64,000 bases of DNA. Origin: Bacteroidota bacterium. Its GTDB lineage: Bacteria; Bacteroidota; Bacteroidia; B-17B0; Aurantibacillaceae. The stretch is taken from positions 1 to 64,000 of the forward strand of contig JAUXTT010000024.1 of assembly GCA_030684395.1 (NCBI GenBank), in the 5' to 3' direction. The notes below the pieces were generated by a model. The model made no database searches. It had not been told where the DNA came from and worked only from the letters and a program-made list of their open reading frames with translations. Below are positions 43,621 to 51,294 of this stretch, in pieces (positions within the stretch are counted from its first letter, which is position 1; every line of letters starts with the position of its first letter). The position numbers were made by a program, and so were the translations under genes.

Positions 43621-43705
43621 GACACAGATTGCACTGATTACGCAGATCTATAAATTTCACAGATAATTAAGTTTCAATATCCACGAAATCTGTGCAATCT
43701 GTGTC
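43621..43705. repeat. Imperfect inverted repeat (GACACAGATTGCAC class)
   Basis: The left arm, starting GACACAGATTGCACTGATTA, and the right arm AATCTGTGCAATCTGTGTC (43687-43705) pair with few mismatches. It lies between convergent genes. Confidence 0.7.
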
Positions 43706-43723
43706 CGGTATTTAGGAATGTTC

Positions 43724-45886
43724 TTATTTAGCTTTTGTATGCAGGAAAATATAATCCGTGATCTTATCATACAAATTAGCCCTGTCCTTGCCTAACACAT
43801 TGTGCTCGTGCCCCGGGTAAACATAGTAATCTATCAACTTGCTTTTATCTACACACGACTTTAGGAAAAGTAAACTATGCTGCCAAACAACCACAGGGTC
43901 TTCCGTTCCGTGGATTATTAATAAACGTCCTTTTAAATTTTGTGCAAAGCTTGTAAGGTCCGAATTTTTGTATCCTTCCGGATTTGTTTTAGGTGTATCC
44001 ATGTAACGCTCGGTGTACATAATCTCATAATATTTCCAATCAATTACCGGTCCGCCGGCAATAGCTACTTTAAACAGATCGGGGTGTTTTACCATCATGT
44101 GTGTGGTCATAAATCCACCGAAGCTCCAGCCATAAATAATCATGTTATCCTTATCAACCCATGGTTTGCTGTGCAAATAGTTTACACCAACCAATTGATC
44201 TTTTGTTTCAGCAACCCCTAAGTTTCTGAAAGTTGCCTGTTCAAATACTTTTCCTCTGTTCTCACTTCCACGACTATCCAAAGTAAATACAACATATCCA
44301 TTCTCCGCCATGTATTGAAACCAAAGATCTCCTCCACCATTCCAGGTATTGTTTACCATTTGTGCATTTGGCCCTCCATACAAATAAACAAGCGTTGGAT
44401 ATTTTTTTGTAGAATCAAAATTCACCGGTAAAAACTGACGACAATATAATGGTGTTCCATCTTCTGCTTTAATAGTGAAGATCGAAAGCTTTCCTAATGC
44501 GTACTCTTTCAATGGGTTTTCCGCATTCTTTAATATGAAAATTTTCTTTTTGTCTTTGCAGGTATAAACACTTTGTTCGCGCGGAACATCCAGGCTTTGC
44601 AAATGATCCAACAAATAGGCTCCATCCGCAGAAACCCATGAAGTATGTGTTCCTGTTCCTGAAGTAATTTGCTCCACTTTTCCTGATTTTAAATTTACTT
44701 TACATAAGTGACGGGTTACCGGGCTTTCGATAGTGGAAGTGAAAAATAAATTTTCTCCTTTGGTATCAAAACCACTTACACCGGTTACCAGCCAATTTCC
44801 TTTGGTAAGTTGTTTTATCATCTTACCTGTGATATCATATAAATAAATATGTTTGAATCCATCTCTCTCACTTTGCCAGATAAACTGATTTGGCTTATTA
44901 GGAACAAACTCCATTGGGTTCATTGGCTGAACGTATTTTTCATCTTTCTCCTCAAACAATGTTTTTTCAAATTCTCCGGTAGTAGCATTGTACCGGTTAA
45001 ATTTCAAATGATTCTGATCGCGGTTTAAAACAGCTATGTAAACGCTTTTCTCATCAGGGCTCCATGCAATATTGGTAAGGTATTGTTCTCTTGGTGTTCC
45101 GGTTTTTAAATATACAGTTGCGTTTGTTTTAGGATTAAAAATTCCAACCGTTACAAAATGACTGCTGTCTCCTGCCATCGGATATTTGATCATTCGTGCT
45201 GTTGCAGGGCGATCTCCGATTTCCATAATTGGGTACGCAGTTACTTTAATCTGATCCATTCTGTAGAAAGCCAATAGGTTTCCTGCAGGTGACCAAAACG
45301 TTCCTTTCATAATTCCAAACTCTTCGCGGTGAACTGATTTTCCATAAACCAGATCAAAGCTTCCGTCCTTACTTACCTGTAAGTTTTGATTATTAGAGTA
45401 AACATAAAGATTCTCATCAACCGTGTAAGCAATATTTCCGTTACTAGCTTTGTCCATGTTTTCCGCATTCTCAGAAATAGCAGGTAATTCTACAACAGAT
45501 GAAATAGTTTTTGCAGTCAGGTCCAGGGTTACCAGTTTATTTTCTTTCTCAAAAGTTCCTACTGCAGCTGATACCCATTTTATATAAGGAAAATCTTTTG
45601 CGTCTTTTAAATTCTTTTCTTTCAATAATGCATTCAACTCAGTTATAGTTAACGTTACTTTTGGTTGATTTAACTTTGCGTCTGAAGTAAACAAGGTAGA
45701 AATGTTATCCTTCATATCTATGTATGCATAATAATTTGTGGAACCCATCCAGGAAAGTTGATTCAGTTTTTCGGGAGCCAAAGTGTTTCTTTGTTTTAAA
45801 ACAGCATCGGAAACCGTAAGCATTTTTTGTGCATAATTGAACGCACAAACAGACATCATGTAAAGAAATAAGATCGTTTTACGCAT
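43724..45886 (-). CDS. S9 family prolyl oligopeptidase (dipeptidyl peptidase IV-like)
   Basis: The 720-residue exported peptidase begins with a signal peptide (ending FNYAQ). A seven- or eight-bladed propeller domain (about residues 40-470) contains FYRMDQIKVTAYPIMEIG, SPDEKSVYIAVLNRDQN and WQSERDGFKHIYLYD. The alpha/beta hydrolase domain follows. S588 in IYGWSFGGFM is the nucleophile, the aspartate lies in GTEDPVVVWQHS, and the histidine is in YPGHEHNVLG. This order is typical of DPP IV, which releases dipeptides with proline at the second position. The location is periplasmic or the outer membrane. Confidence 0.95.
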   Translation of the reverse strand: MRKTILFLYMMSVCAFNYAQKMLTVSDAVLKQRNTLAPEKLNQLSWMGSTNYYAYIDMKDNISTLFTSDAKLNQPKVTLTITELNALLKEKNLKDAKDFPYIKWVSAAVGTFEKENKLVTLDLTAKTISSVVELPAISENAENMDKASNGNIAYTVDENLYVYSNNQNLQVSKDGSFDLVYGKSVHREEFGIMKGTFWSPAGNLLAFYRMDQIKVTAYPIMEIGDRPATARMIKYPMAGDSSHFVTVGIFNPKTNATVYLKTGTPREQYLTNIAWSPDEKSVYIAVLNRDQNHLKFNRYNATTGEFEKTLFEEKDEKYVQPMNPMEFVPNKPNQFIWQSERDGFKHIYLYDITGKMIKQLTKGNWLVTGVSGFDTKGENLFFTSTIESPVTRHLCKVNLKSGKVEQITSGTGTHTSWVSADGAYLLDHLQSLDVPREQSVYTCKDKKKIFILKNAENPLKEYALGKLSIFTIKAEDGTPLYCRQFLPVNFDSTKKYPTLVYLYGGPNAQMVNNTWNGGGDLWFQYMAENGYVVFTLDSRGSENRGKVFEQATFRNLGVAETKDQLVGVNYLHSKPWVDKDNMIIYGWSFGGFMTTHMMVKHPDLFKVAIAGGPVIDWKYYEIMYTERYMDTPKTNPEGYKNSDLTSFAQNLKGRLLIIHGTEDPVVVWQHSLLFLKSCVDKSKLIDYYVYPGHEHNVLGKDRANLYDKITDYIFLHTKAK

Positions 45887-46082
45887 AATATTTTTGTTAA
45901 AGAGCCACGAAATTAAGATTTTACCTGTTCAAAACCCCGAAAAAATGACAGGCGGTATTTCATGAACCCCGCATAATCAGTCGGTTTACCTCAATTTTCG
46001 ATGAATTGTTAAAAATAAACGTTAAAATTCTTTATGATAACGATAAATTAACGTAAATTCAGTCTTATTAATAATTTATATC

Positions 46083-46406
46083 ATGGACATACGAATTTCG
46101 AAAATGATAAGTAAAACATTGCTGCTGATGTTTCTTATTGCAGGGTTTGCTGCGCAGGCGCAGGATAAAGATAAATTTAACTTAGGTGAGAATGAGCGCA
46201 CAGAAACCGGACCTCTGTTAATTTGGTCAGGCGTAGGCTTTGTAGTTGCTTTCACGCTTTTACTGATCTTTAAGATCAGATACGACAAAAAGAAGAAAAT
46301 AGAAATGCAGGAGCAAATGAAAGCAATGTCGAGCAGACCAAGAACACCTCACACACCGGGTCAAGGGCGTGCAACTACATCAAGAACCCGCGGTGCGACT
46401 TCTTAG
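46083..46406 (+). CDS. Small single-pass membrane protein of unknown function
   Basis: A 107-residue protein with a signal peptide (ending AAQAQ) and a second hydrophobic segment (about residues 43-62, LLIWSGVGFVVAFTLLLIFK). A strongly basic cytosolic tail with KKKKIEMQEQMKAM and an Arg/Thr/Pro-rich end follows. The topology places a short stretch (DKDKFNLGENERTE) outside. Its 3' end overlaps the rlmB 3' end by 27 bases on the other strand. No family is recognised. Confidence 0.65.
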   Translation: MDIRISKMISKTLLLMFLIAGFAAQAQDKDKFNLGENERTETGPLLIWSGVGFVVAFTLLLIFKIRYDKKKKIEMQEQMKAMSSRPRTPHTPGQGRATTSRTRGATS

Positions 46407-47156
46407 TATTTCAAACAAAACTATCCCTGTAGCTACCGAAACATTCAATGATGAAATGCTTCCGGCCATTGGGATCTTAATTTGATCATCACTACGCTTT
46501 AAATATTCACCGGAGATTCCGTTCTCTTCGGACCCCATTATTACTGCCAAAGGTTCAGAGTAATCAACGGTATAAATGGTATTCTCCGTTTTTTCATGAC
46601 AAGCAAAAATCTTCAATCCTGAAGATTTCAAATAATCAATAGTATCTTTCAAATTATCTTCTCTGCAAACCGGAATTCTGTGTAACGCACCTGCAGAGGT
46701 TTTGATGGCATCAGCATTTATCTGAGCGGCACCACGTGAAGGAATAATTATAAAATCAACACCTGCACATTCAGCACTTCTGGCAATTGCACCAAAATTA
46801 CGTACATCGGTCACTCTGTCTAAAATAAGTACAAATGGAATCTTACCTTTCTCAAAAACATCCTGTAAAAGATCTTCTGCTTTATAATAAGTAACGTTTG
46901 CTAAGTATGCTATCACACCCTGATGGTTTGCATTGCTTACACGGCGCAGTTTTTCGGGTGGAACAAACTGATAGGGAATTTCTTTTCCAACCAATTCTTT
47001 TCTTAATTGCCCGAAAAGATCATTGGACAAACCTCTTTGTAAAAGTATTTTATCAATTTCCTTTCCGGCTTTAATAGCTTCTATTACGGCACGAATGCCA
47101 TAGATGCAATTCTCTTCTTTTTCTTCGCCCTTTTCTCTTTCCTGACTGTAATGCAT
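46380..47156 (-). CDS. rlmB: 23S rRNA (guanosine-2'-O-)-methyltransferase RlmB (TrmH/SpoU family)
   Basis: This SAM-dependent enzyme adds a 2'-O-methyl group to a guanosine of 23S rRNA. The 258-residue protein has the N-terminal substrate-binding domain (IYGIRAVIEAI, NHQGVIAYL). The knotted SPOUT domain follows, with RNFGAIARSAECAGVDF, IMGSEENGIS and IPMAGSISSLNVSVATGIVLFE. The start ATG overlaps the stop of the preceding PHB depolymerase-like gene (TAATG), so the two are coupled. Confidence 0.94.
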   Translation of the reverse strand: MHYSQEREKGEEKEENCIYGIRAVIEAIKAGKEIDKILLQRGLSNDLFGQLRKELVGKEIPYQFVPPEKLRRVSNANHQGVIAYLANVTYYKAEDLLQDVFEKGKIPFVLILDRVTDVRNFGAIARSAECAGVDFIIIPSRGAAQINADAIKTSAGALHRIPVCREDNLKDTIDYLKSSGLKIFACHEKTENTIYTVDYSEPLAVIMGSEENGISGEYLKRSDDQIKIPMAGSISSLNVSVATGIVLFEILRSRTAGS

Positions 47157-48622
47157 TACCTGATGATGATTTTTTTGTTTAGCAATTTTGTAGCTCCGGA
47201 AACCTCTACCACATATACTCCCGCACTTATTGATTCCGGCAGCTGCAAAGATACACTTTCATCGGAAGTAATTTGCCTAAACATCTCATTTCCGAGCAGA
47301 TCGTAAATTCGGATAGAAGTATTTTGCTCTGTAATTCCTTTAATAACAAGGTTTCTATATTCGGTAGAGTAAATAGAAGAAACCGCACTACCGCTCATTT
47401 CCTCTATTCCGACACAGGTACAGAGATTTACCCACAACTCTTCCGGGCCATTAAGACATCCTGCTGGAGTAATTTCATGTACTGCAACATACCCGGGATT
47501 GGTTCCAAAATTCGCCAATATTGAGCTGCTACCCTGCCCGCTCGCAACCATACCGGCAACAGGCACTTTCCAGTCATAAGTACTTCCCACATTTGATTGA
47601 GTTGAATATGGAATAGATGTTGCACCGGCAGCAACTCCGCTTGATCCACTGATCACGAGGGTGTTTGCATCAGCATCTATCAATCCAAAAAACTTAGCAG
47701 CGTGGTAGGTAGAATGAAAATTAATATCATAAGAATACGTTGCAGTTTGACCACCTTGTTGAGGGCAAGAACCTGTATCAACAGCAATGGCATGACCAAA
47801 ACCACTTATTATGTAGCTTCTCACCACTTCTGTGCCGGGCCCTGTGTGAAACGAATTCATTACAACCTGCGTATTGCCGGCATAATCAGTTAACAAACCA
47901 TCATAAGTATCATCGGTATTATGAAGTGCAGTCCATTGTTTAATTGACTCTGTTAGATTATTTATATTAACTACAGGATCCATGGTTCCGTGAAAAAGCA
48001 CCATTTTTGGATAAGCGCCCGTGTAAGTAGGATTTTGTGCTGTAACCAAAGCTGCCCATTGAGCAGGAGTTTTTGTAGTGAAACCATTCATTGCAGCAGA
48101 AGCTTCGAAAGCAGTTGTTGCCGCTTTATACGGACCACCTGCCATAACTGCCCCGCCCGAATATACTTCGGGATAGGTAGCGCAAACCACTTCGGTCATA
48201 GCTGCCCCGGCTGAAAGACCTGTTGCAAATACTTTTGAATTATCAATTGTATAATCCGTTTTCATTTGATCTACCATTTGTTTGATAGATAAATTCTCGC
48301 CCTGATCTTTATCCTGATCAGCAGTTAGAAACCAGTTGAAACATGTTTGAGCATTGTTAGCAGATTTTTGCTCGGGATATACTACATAAAATTTATAAAG
48401 ATCAGCCAGTTTATTCCAACCCGTTTGATCGGCAGCCTGTTGAGCAGTTTGCGTGCAACCGTGCATTACCACCACCAATGGAGCCGTACCCACAATACCC
48501 GAAGGAACATATTTGTACATATTTAAATTACCGGGGTTGCTACCGAAAGATGCAACGGATGTTAGTTGGGCCTTGGTGGCGAGAGAGAGTAATAGTATAA
48601 TGAGAGTAAAAGTGTTTTTCAT
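47156..48622 (-). CDS. Secreted PHB depolymerase-family esterase with PKD-like module and T9SS type A domain
   Basis: The 488-residue product has a signal peptide (ending ATKAQ). An alpha/beta hydrolase of the esterase PHB depolymerase family occupies about residues 30-320, with MHGCTQTAQQAADQTGW and the nucleophile S137 in GLSAGAAM. A PKD-like module of about 85 residues follows (STYDWKVPVAG). It is of the same type as the units of the giant adhesin at 5.6-11.1 kb. The C-terminal about 75 residues (VIKGITEQNTS to GVYVVEVSG) are a type A T9SS sorting domain. The real substrate may be a polyester, a feruloyl ester or another ester. Confidence 0.9.
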   Translation of the reverse strand: MKNTFTLIILLLSLATKAQLTSVASFGSNPGNLNMYKYVPSGIVGTAPLVVVMHGCTQTAQQAADQTGWNKLADLYKFYVVYPEQKSANNAQTCFNWFLTADQDKDQGENLSIKQMVDQMKTDYTIDNSKVFATGLSAGAAMTEVVCATYPEVYSGGAVMAGGPYKAATTAFEASAAMNGFTTKTPAQWAALVTAQNPTYTGAYPKMVLFHGTMDPVVNINNLTESIKQWTALHNTDDTYDGLLTDYAGNTQVVMNSFHTGPGTEVVRSYIISGFGHAIAVDTGSCPQQGGQTATYSYDINFHSTYHAAKFFGLIDADANTLVISGSSGVAAGATSIPYSTQSNVGSTYDWKVPVAGMVASGQGSSSILANFGTNPGYVAVHEITPAGCLNGPEELWVNLCTCVGIEEMSGSAVSSIYSTEYRNLVIKGITEQNTSIRIYDLLGNEMFRQITSDESVSLQLPESISAGVYVVEVSGATKLLNKKIIIR

Positions 48623-48803
48623 CTGGTGAAGGTTGAAGAGTAAAGATACGAATTTCGAAAGAAGTGAAAGGCGGAGATATGAAGAATAAAATAGTAAATT
48701 AGCGTTTATAAAATTTAAGTGAACTTTGAGAATTCAACATAAAATTTTGATAAACGAAATATACCTTCAAGTATGTATTCATTAGTTTAAGAATAAAAAG
48801 AAT

Positions 48804-49520
48804 ATGATAGTAGATAAACCATGGATTTCAGGGCCCAGAGAATTACTTGTTCATGGATTACAGCACCTTAGTTTAAACACAGGATTTGATTACCGAATTG
48901 CAATGATTTCGATTGATAATTCTGTTGAGTTGATGATAAAAACCTATTTAGGTTTACCTAAGAGAATTACAAAAATTGATGGTATTACAAGAAAAAAGTA
49001 CGAGGAAATAACATCGACATTCCCAAATCTATTAGATGGATTAGAAGAATTCGCGCTGGATAGATTGGACGGAATAGATTTAGGAGATATTGAGTGGTTT
49101 CATCGCCTAAGAAATCAATTATATCATGATGGCAATGGAATAACAGTAGAGAAAGAAAAAGTTGAAGCCTATGCAGAAATAGCTAAAATTCTTTTTGCGA
49201 GTTTATTTAGTGTTGAGATTGAAGACACTGGAAGTGAAACTCTTCATCATAGTTTGGTTGGTGAATTTATTAAAGAATGGGCAAACTTAGAAAAACAAAC
49301 TCCTCTTGCTAGTGGAAAACTTCTGATTCCAATGTACAGACTAAAGGAGATGTTATCTAATGGTGAGTTGTCAAATATACAAGCAACAAAGTTTGATGAA
49401 ATAAGGAAATTTAGAAATGACTTAGTTCATGGAATGAGTTCACCATCTAAGATGGAACTGGAAAAGTACTTATTAGAATTAAGAGAAATTAGAAAAACAC
49501 TAAACAAAAACATTAATTAA
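48804..49520 (+). CDS. Double HEPN-domain protein
   Basis: A 238-residue, mostly helical protein with two copies of the HEPN motif R-x4-H. The first is R103-NQLY-H108 in RLRNQLYHDGNG, and the second is R204-NDLV-H209 in IRKFRNDLVHG. HEPN domains with this motif are often metal-independent RNases used in toxin-antitoxin and defence systems, although others only bind nucleotides. Here neither activity is proven. The N-terminal part (SGPRELLVHGLQH, MISIDNSVELMIKTYLG, LGDIEWFH) appears in a widespread uncharacterised family. The gene is 20 bp before a DUF4145 gene and lies in DNA that looks more AT-rich than the surroundings. Confidence 0.75.
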   Translation: MIVDKPWISGPRELLVHGLQHLSLNTGFDYRIAMISIDNSVELMIKTYLGLPKRITKIDGITRKKYEEITSTFPNLLDGLEEFALDRLDGIDLGDIEWFHRLRNQLYHDGNGITVEKEKVEAYAEIAKILFASLFSVEIEDTGSETLHHSLVGEFIKEWANLEKQTPLASGKLLIPMYRLKEMLSNGELSNIQATKFDEIRKFRNDLVHGMSSPSKMELEKYLLELREIRKTLNKNIN

Positions 49521-49540
49521 AACTAAGAAAGGTCTGTCTC

Positions 49541-50170
49541 ATGAAAAACATAAAATTATCAGGAAATTTCTCAAGTGGGCAAGGACCAGTAATAAACTTA
49601 AGGTGTCCAATTTGTGGGCATAACGGAACCTTTGAAAGAATAGGAGATACCGATCTTTGTGACATAAATATTGCTATTTGGTTTGGACAAAGAAAGTGCC
49701 CTAACTCAAATTGTAGAGGACATATTTTTTATATACAAAAGCAAGATAAAACACTCTATACGTATCCACCTGAAATTATTAACTTTAATAAAGATGGAAT
49801 TCCAGACAATGTCTTATTTGCATTTGACGAGGCTGTGAAATGTCATTCAAATTCTTGTTTTATCGCGTCAGCGATTATGATTCGAAAAACTCTTGAAGAA
49901 ATATGTGTAGACCGTGGTTCAAAAGGAGATAATCTAAAAAAAAGACTTCAAGATTTAGGCGCAAAGATTTTAATTCCAAAGGAATTAATTGAAGGGATGG
50001 ATGAATTAAGGCTCTTGGGAAATGATGCAGCACATATTGAATCACATACTTTTGAGGAAATTGGAAAAGAGGAAATAGAAATATCTATAGAATTCACAAA
50101 GGAAATATTAAAAGGCGTTTATCAATATGAAGGACTTCTTTCCAAACTAAGAGGACTCAAGAAATCATAA
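49541..50170 (+). CDS. DUF4145 (HEPN-like) protein with an N-terminal zinc ribbon
   Basis: The 209-residue protein starts with four cysteines in two pairs (C22-x2-C25 in RCPICGHNG and C53-x4-C58 in KCPNSNC), a likely zinc ribbon. A DUF4145 domain ends in the motif LRLLGNDAAHIE (residues 156-167), with R157 and H165. DUF4145 is a HEPN-superfamily domain often found in or near restriction and other defence genes. It is probably translated with the upstream double-HEPN gene. Its stop is only ten bases from the stop of a truncated EamA remnant on the other strand. Confidence 0.8.
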   Translation: MKNIKLSGNFSSGQGPVINLRCPICGHNGTFERIGDTDLCDINIAIWFGQRKCPNSNCRGHIFYIQKQDKTLYTYPPEIINFNKDGIPDNVLFAFDEAVKCHSNSCFIASAIMIRKTLEEICVDRGSKGDNLKKRLQDLGAKILIPKELIEGMDELRLLGNDAAHIESHTFEEIGKEEIEISIEFTKEILKGVYQYEGLLSKLRGLKKS

Positions 50171-50180
50171 CAGCCAAACC

Positions 50181-50257
50181 CTACCCCCTCACCTTCCCAA
50201 ACTTCATATTTTTTAACTTCGTTTTGAACACCGTGTTCAACACGATCACAAAAAGAC
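50181..50257 (-). pseudogene. Decayed second copy of the 3' end of the EamA transporter gene
   Basis: On the minus strand this stretch encodes VIVLNTVFKTKLKNMKFGK followed by VRG and a stop. This is almost the same as the end of the intact EamA protein (NAVFKTKLKNMKFGKVKG, 51295 onward), with the stop codon at the equivalent position. By eye the DNA is about 80 percent identical over 70 bases, and most differences are synonymous. Similarity stops abruptly at about 50257. It marks the left boundary of the toxin-antitoxin insert. Confidence 0.8.
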
Positions 50258-50292
50258 TATTTTTTTGTAAATCTTTAGAAAATTCCTTTCGA

Positions 50293-50309
50293 AACATTTT
50301 GAAAATGTT
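50293..50309. promoter_or_regulatory. Operator palindrome of the higBA promoter
   Basis: AACATTTTGAAAATGTT has perfect eight-base arms around one central base. It covers the TTTG box of the promoter. This is the usual position for autorepression by the antitoxin or the complex. Confidence 0.65.
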
Positions 50310-50328
50310 ACCTAATTAGCTAACTTTG
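50298..50328 (+). promoter_or_regulatory. Promoter of the higBA operon
   Basis: TTTG (50298-50301), 19 bases and TAACTTTG (50321-50328) match the Bacteroidota consensus. The toxin start GTG lies only five bases after the -7 box, so the mRNA is expected to be leaderless or nearly so, unless a different start is used. Confidence 0.7.
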
Positions 50329-50332
50329 CTTT

Positions 50333-50710
50333 GTGGAGAAAAGTACTACCCGAGAAATATTTTATTACAAGAACTATTATCTTGACTTCTTTAAAAAACT
50401 AAAGCCGGAAGTTAAGAAAAAGTTCAACTGGACATTGCAACTAATTTCTGTAATTGAAAGAGTCCCCGAAAAATATTTTAAGCACTTAACAGGAACAAGC
50501 GGGCTTTACGAAGTTAGGGTTGAAGTGGGATCCGATATTTACAGAGTGTTTTGCTTCTTTGATAAAGGTCAATTAATAATATTGGTTAACGGCTTTCAAA
50601 AGAAAACACAAAAGACACCTGCGAACGAAATAGAACTCGCAGAGAAGTTAAAAAAACAATACTTCAATGAACTAGCCGAAAGCGAATCAAGAGTACAAAA
50701 AAAGAAATAA
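50333..50710 (+). CDS. higB: HigB-like toxin (RelE/Gp49 superfamily)
   Basis: A 125-residue protein of the phage-derived Gp49/HigB type within the RelE superfamily; relatives cleave mRNA on the ribosome. Its features are the N-terminal FYYKNYYLDFFKKLK and the core GLYEVRVEVGSDIYRVFCFF, followed by LVNGFQKKTQKTP with the conserved FxKKTxKTP. The start GTG is the only candidate start before the conserved region. The antitoxin gene follows three bases after the stop, toxin first as in higBA. Confidence 0.88.
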   Translation: MEKSTTREIFYYKNYYLDFFKKLKPEVKKKFNWTLQLISVIERVPEKYFKHLTGTSGLYEVRVEVGSDIYRVFCFFDKGQLIILVNGFQKKTQKTPANEIELAEKLKKQYFNELAESESRVQKKK

Positions 50711-50713
50711 GTC

Positions 50714-51022
50714 ATGAGCAAAAAAATAAATAAAAACCTTACCTCATTTGCTGAACATATAGAGCAGCAATACGGCAAACGCGGCACAAAAAAACGTGAA
50801 GAATACGAAGAAGGATTTGAAGCTTTTAAACTAGGGGCTATGCTACAGGAACTTCGTAAAGGACAAGGTATGACACAAGAGCAACTTGCAGACAAGTGCG
50901 GCACAACCAAAACTTACATTTCCCGCATTGAAAATAATGCGAGTGACATTCGGCTTTCTACACTTATGAGAATTATTAGCGAAGGGCTTGGTGGGCACTT
51001 AAAGTTAAGTGTTGATATGTAA
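50714..51022 (+). CDS. higA: HigA-like antitoxin (XRE helix-turn-helix)
   Basis: The 102-residue protein has an N-terminal helical region that presumably binds the toxin. A Cro/cI-type helix-turn-helix follows at about residues 41-95, with MTQEQLADKCGTTKTYISRIE. It should neutralise the HigB-like toxin and repress the shared promoter at the palindrome upstream. It lies in tight operon with higB. Confidence 0.88.
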   Translation: MSKKINKNLTSFAEHIEQQYGKRGTKKREEYEEGFEAFKLGAMLQELRKGQGMTQEQLADKCGTTKTYISRIENNASDIRLSTLMRIISEGLGGHLKLSVDM

Positions 51023-51065
51023 TTAAAGGTCTTTTTGTAATTTAAGTAATAACAACACAATCAAA

Positions 51066-51293
51066 ATGGCACGAATAGCTGGCATACAATTCATATATAA
51101 CGAAGAAGGTGTTCGAACGCATGTAATCGTAGATCTTAAAAAGTATGGTGAAAAAATCAAACCATACTTGCAAGAAATTGGCGCAGTTGATGAAGATGAG
51201 TTTGAAAAAAAATGGGCAAAAGGTGGATTAACAGTAGAAAAGCTAAGAAAATCAGTACATAAAACTATTCGCAAAGTTCCGAAAAAACAATAA
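51066..51293 (+). CDS. Small protein, orphan antitoxin-like, of unknown function
   Basis: The 75-residue protein begins MARIAGIQFIYNEEGVRTH with VIVDLKKYGEKIK, a layout resembling small antitoxins (a strand, a basic turn and an acidic helix, then helix EDEFEKKWAKGG). No toxin gene follows; its stop is one base from the stop of the EamA gene on the other strand. It is 43 bp after higA and may belong to the same transcript. The family is not identified with confidence. Confidence 0.6.
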   Translation: MARIAGIQFIYNEEGVRTHVIVDLKKYGEKIKPYLQEIGAVDEDEFEKKWAKGGLTVEKLRKSVHKTIRKVPKKQ

Positions 51294-51294
51294 G

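Noticed and set aside
47702-48214. Plus-strand frames inside the PHB depolymerase-like gene
   Set aside because: They overlap a complete gene with signal peptide, active-site serine and sorting domain on the other strand and have no protein features of their own.
48623-48803. A third copy of the EamA 3' end to the left of the HEPN genes
   Set aside because: I searched this gap on both strands for the conserved tail and did not find it, so only two copies are supported.
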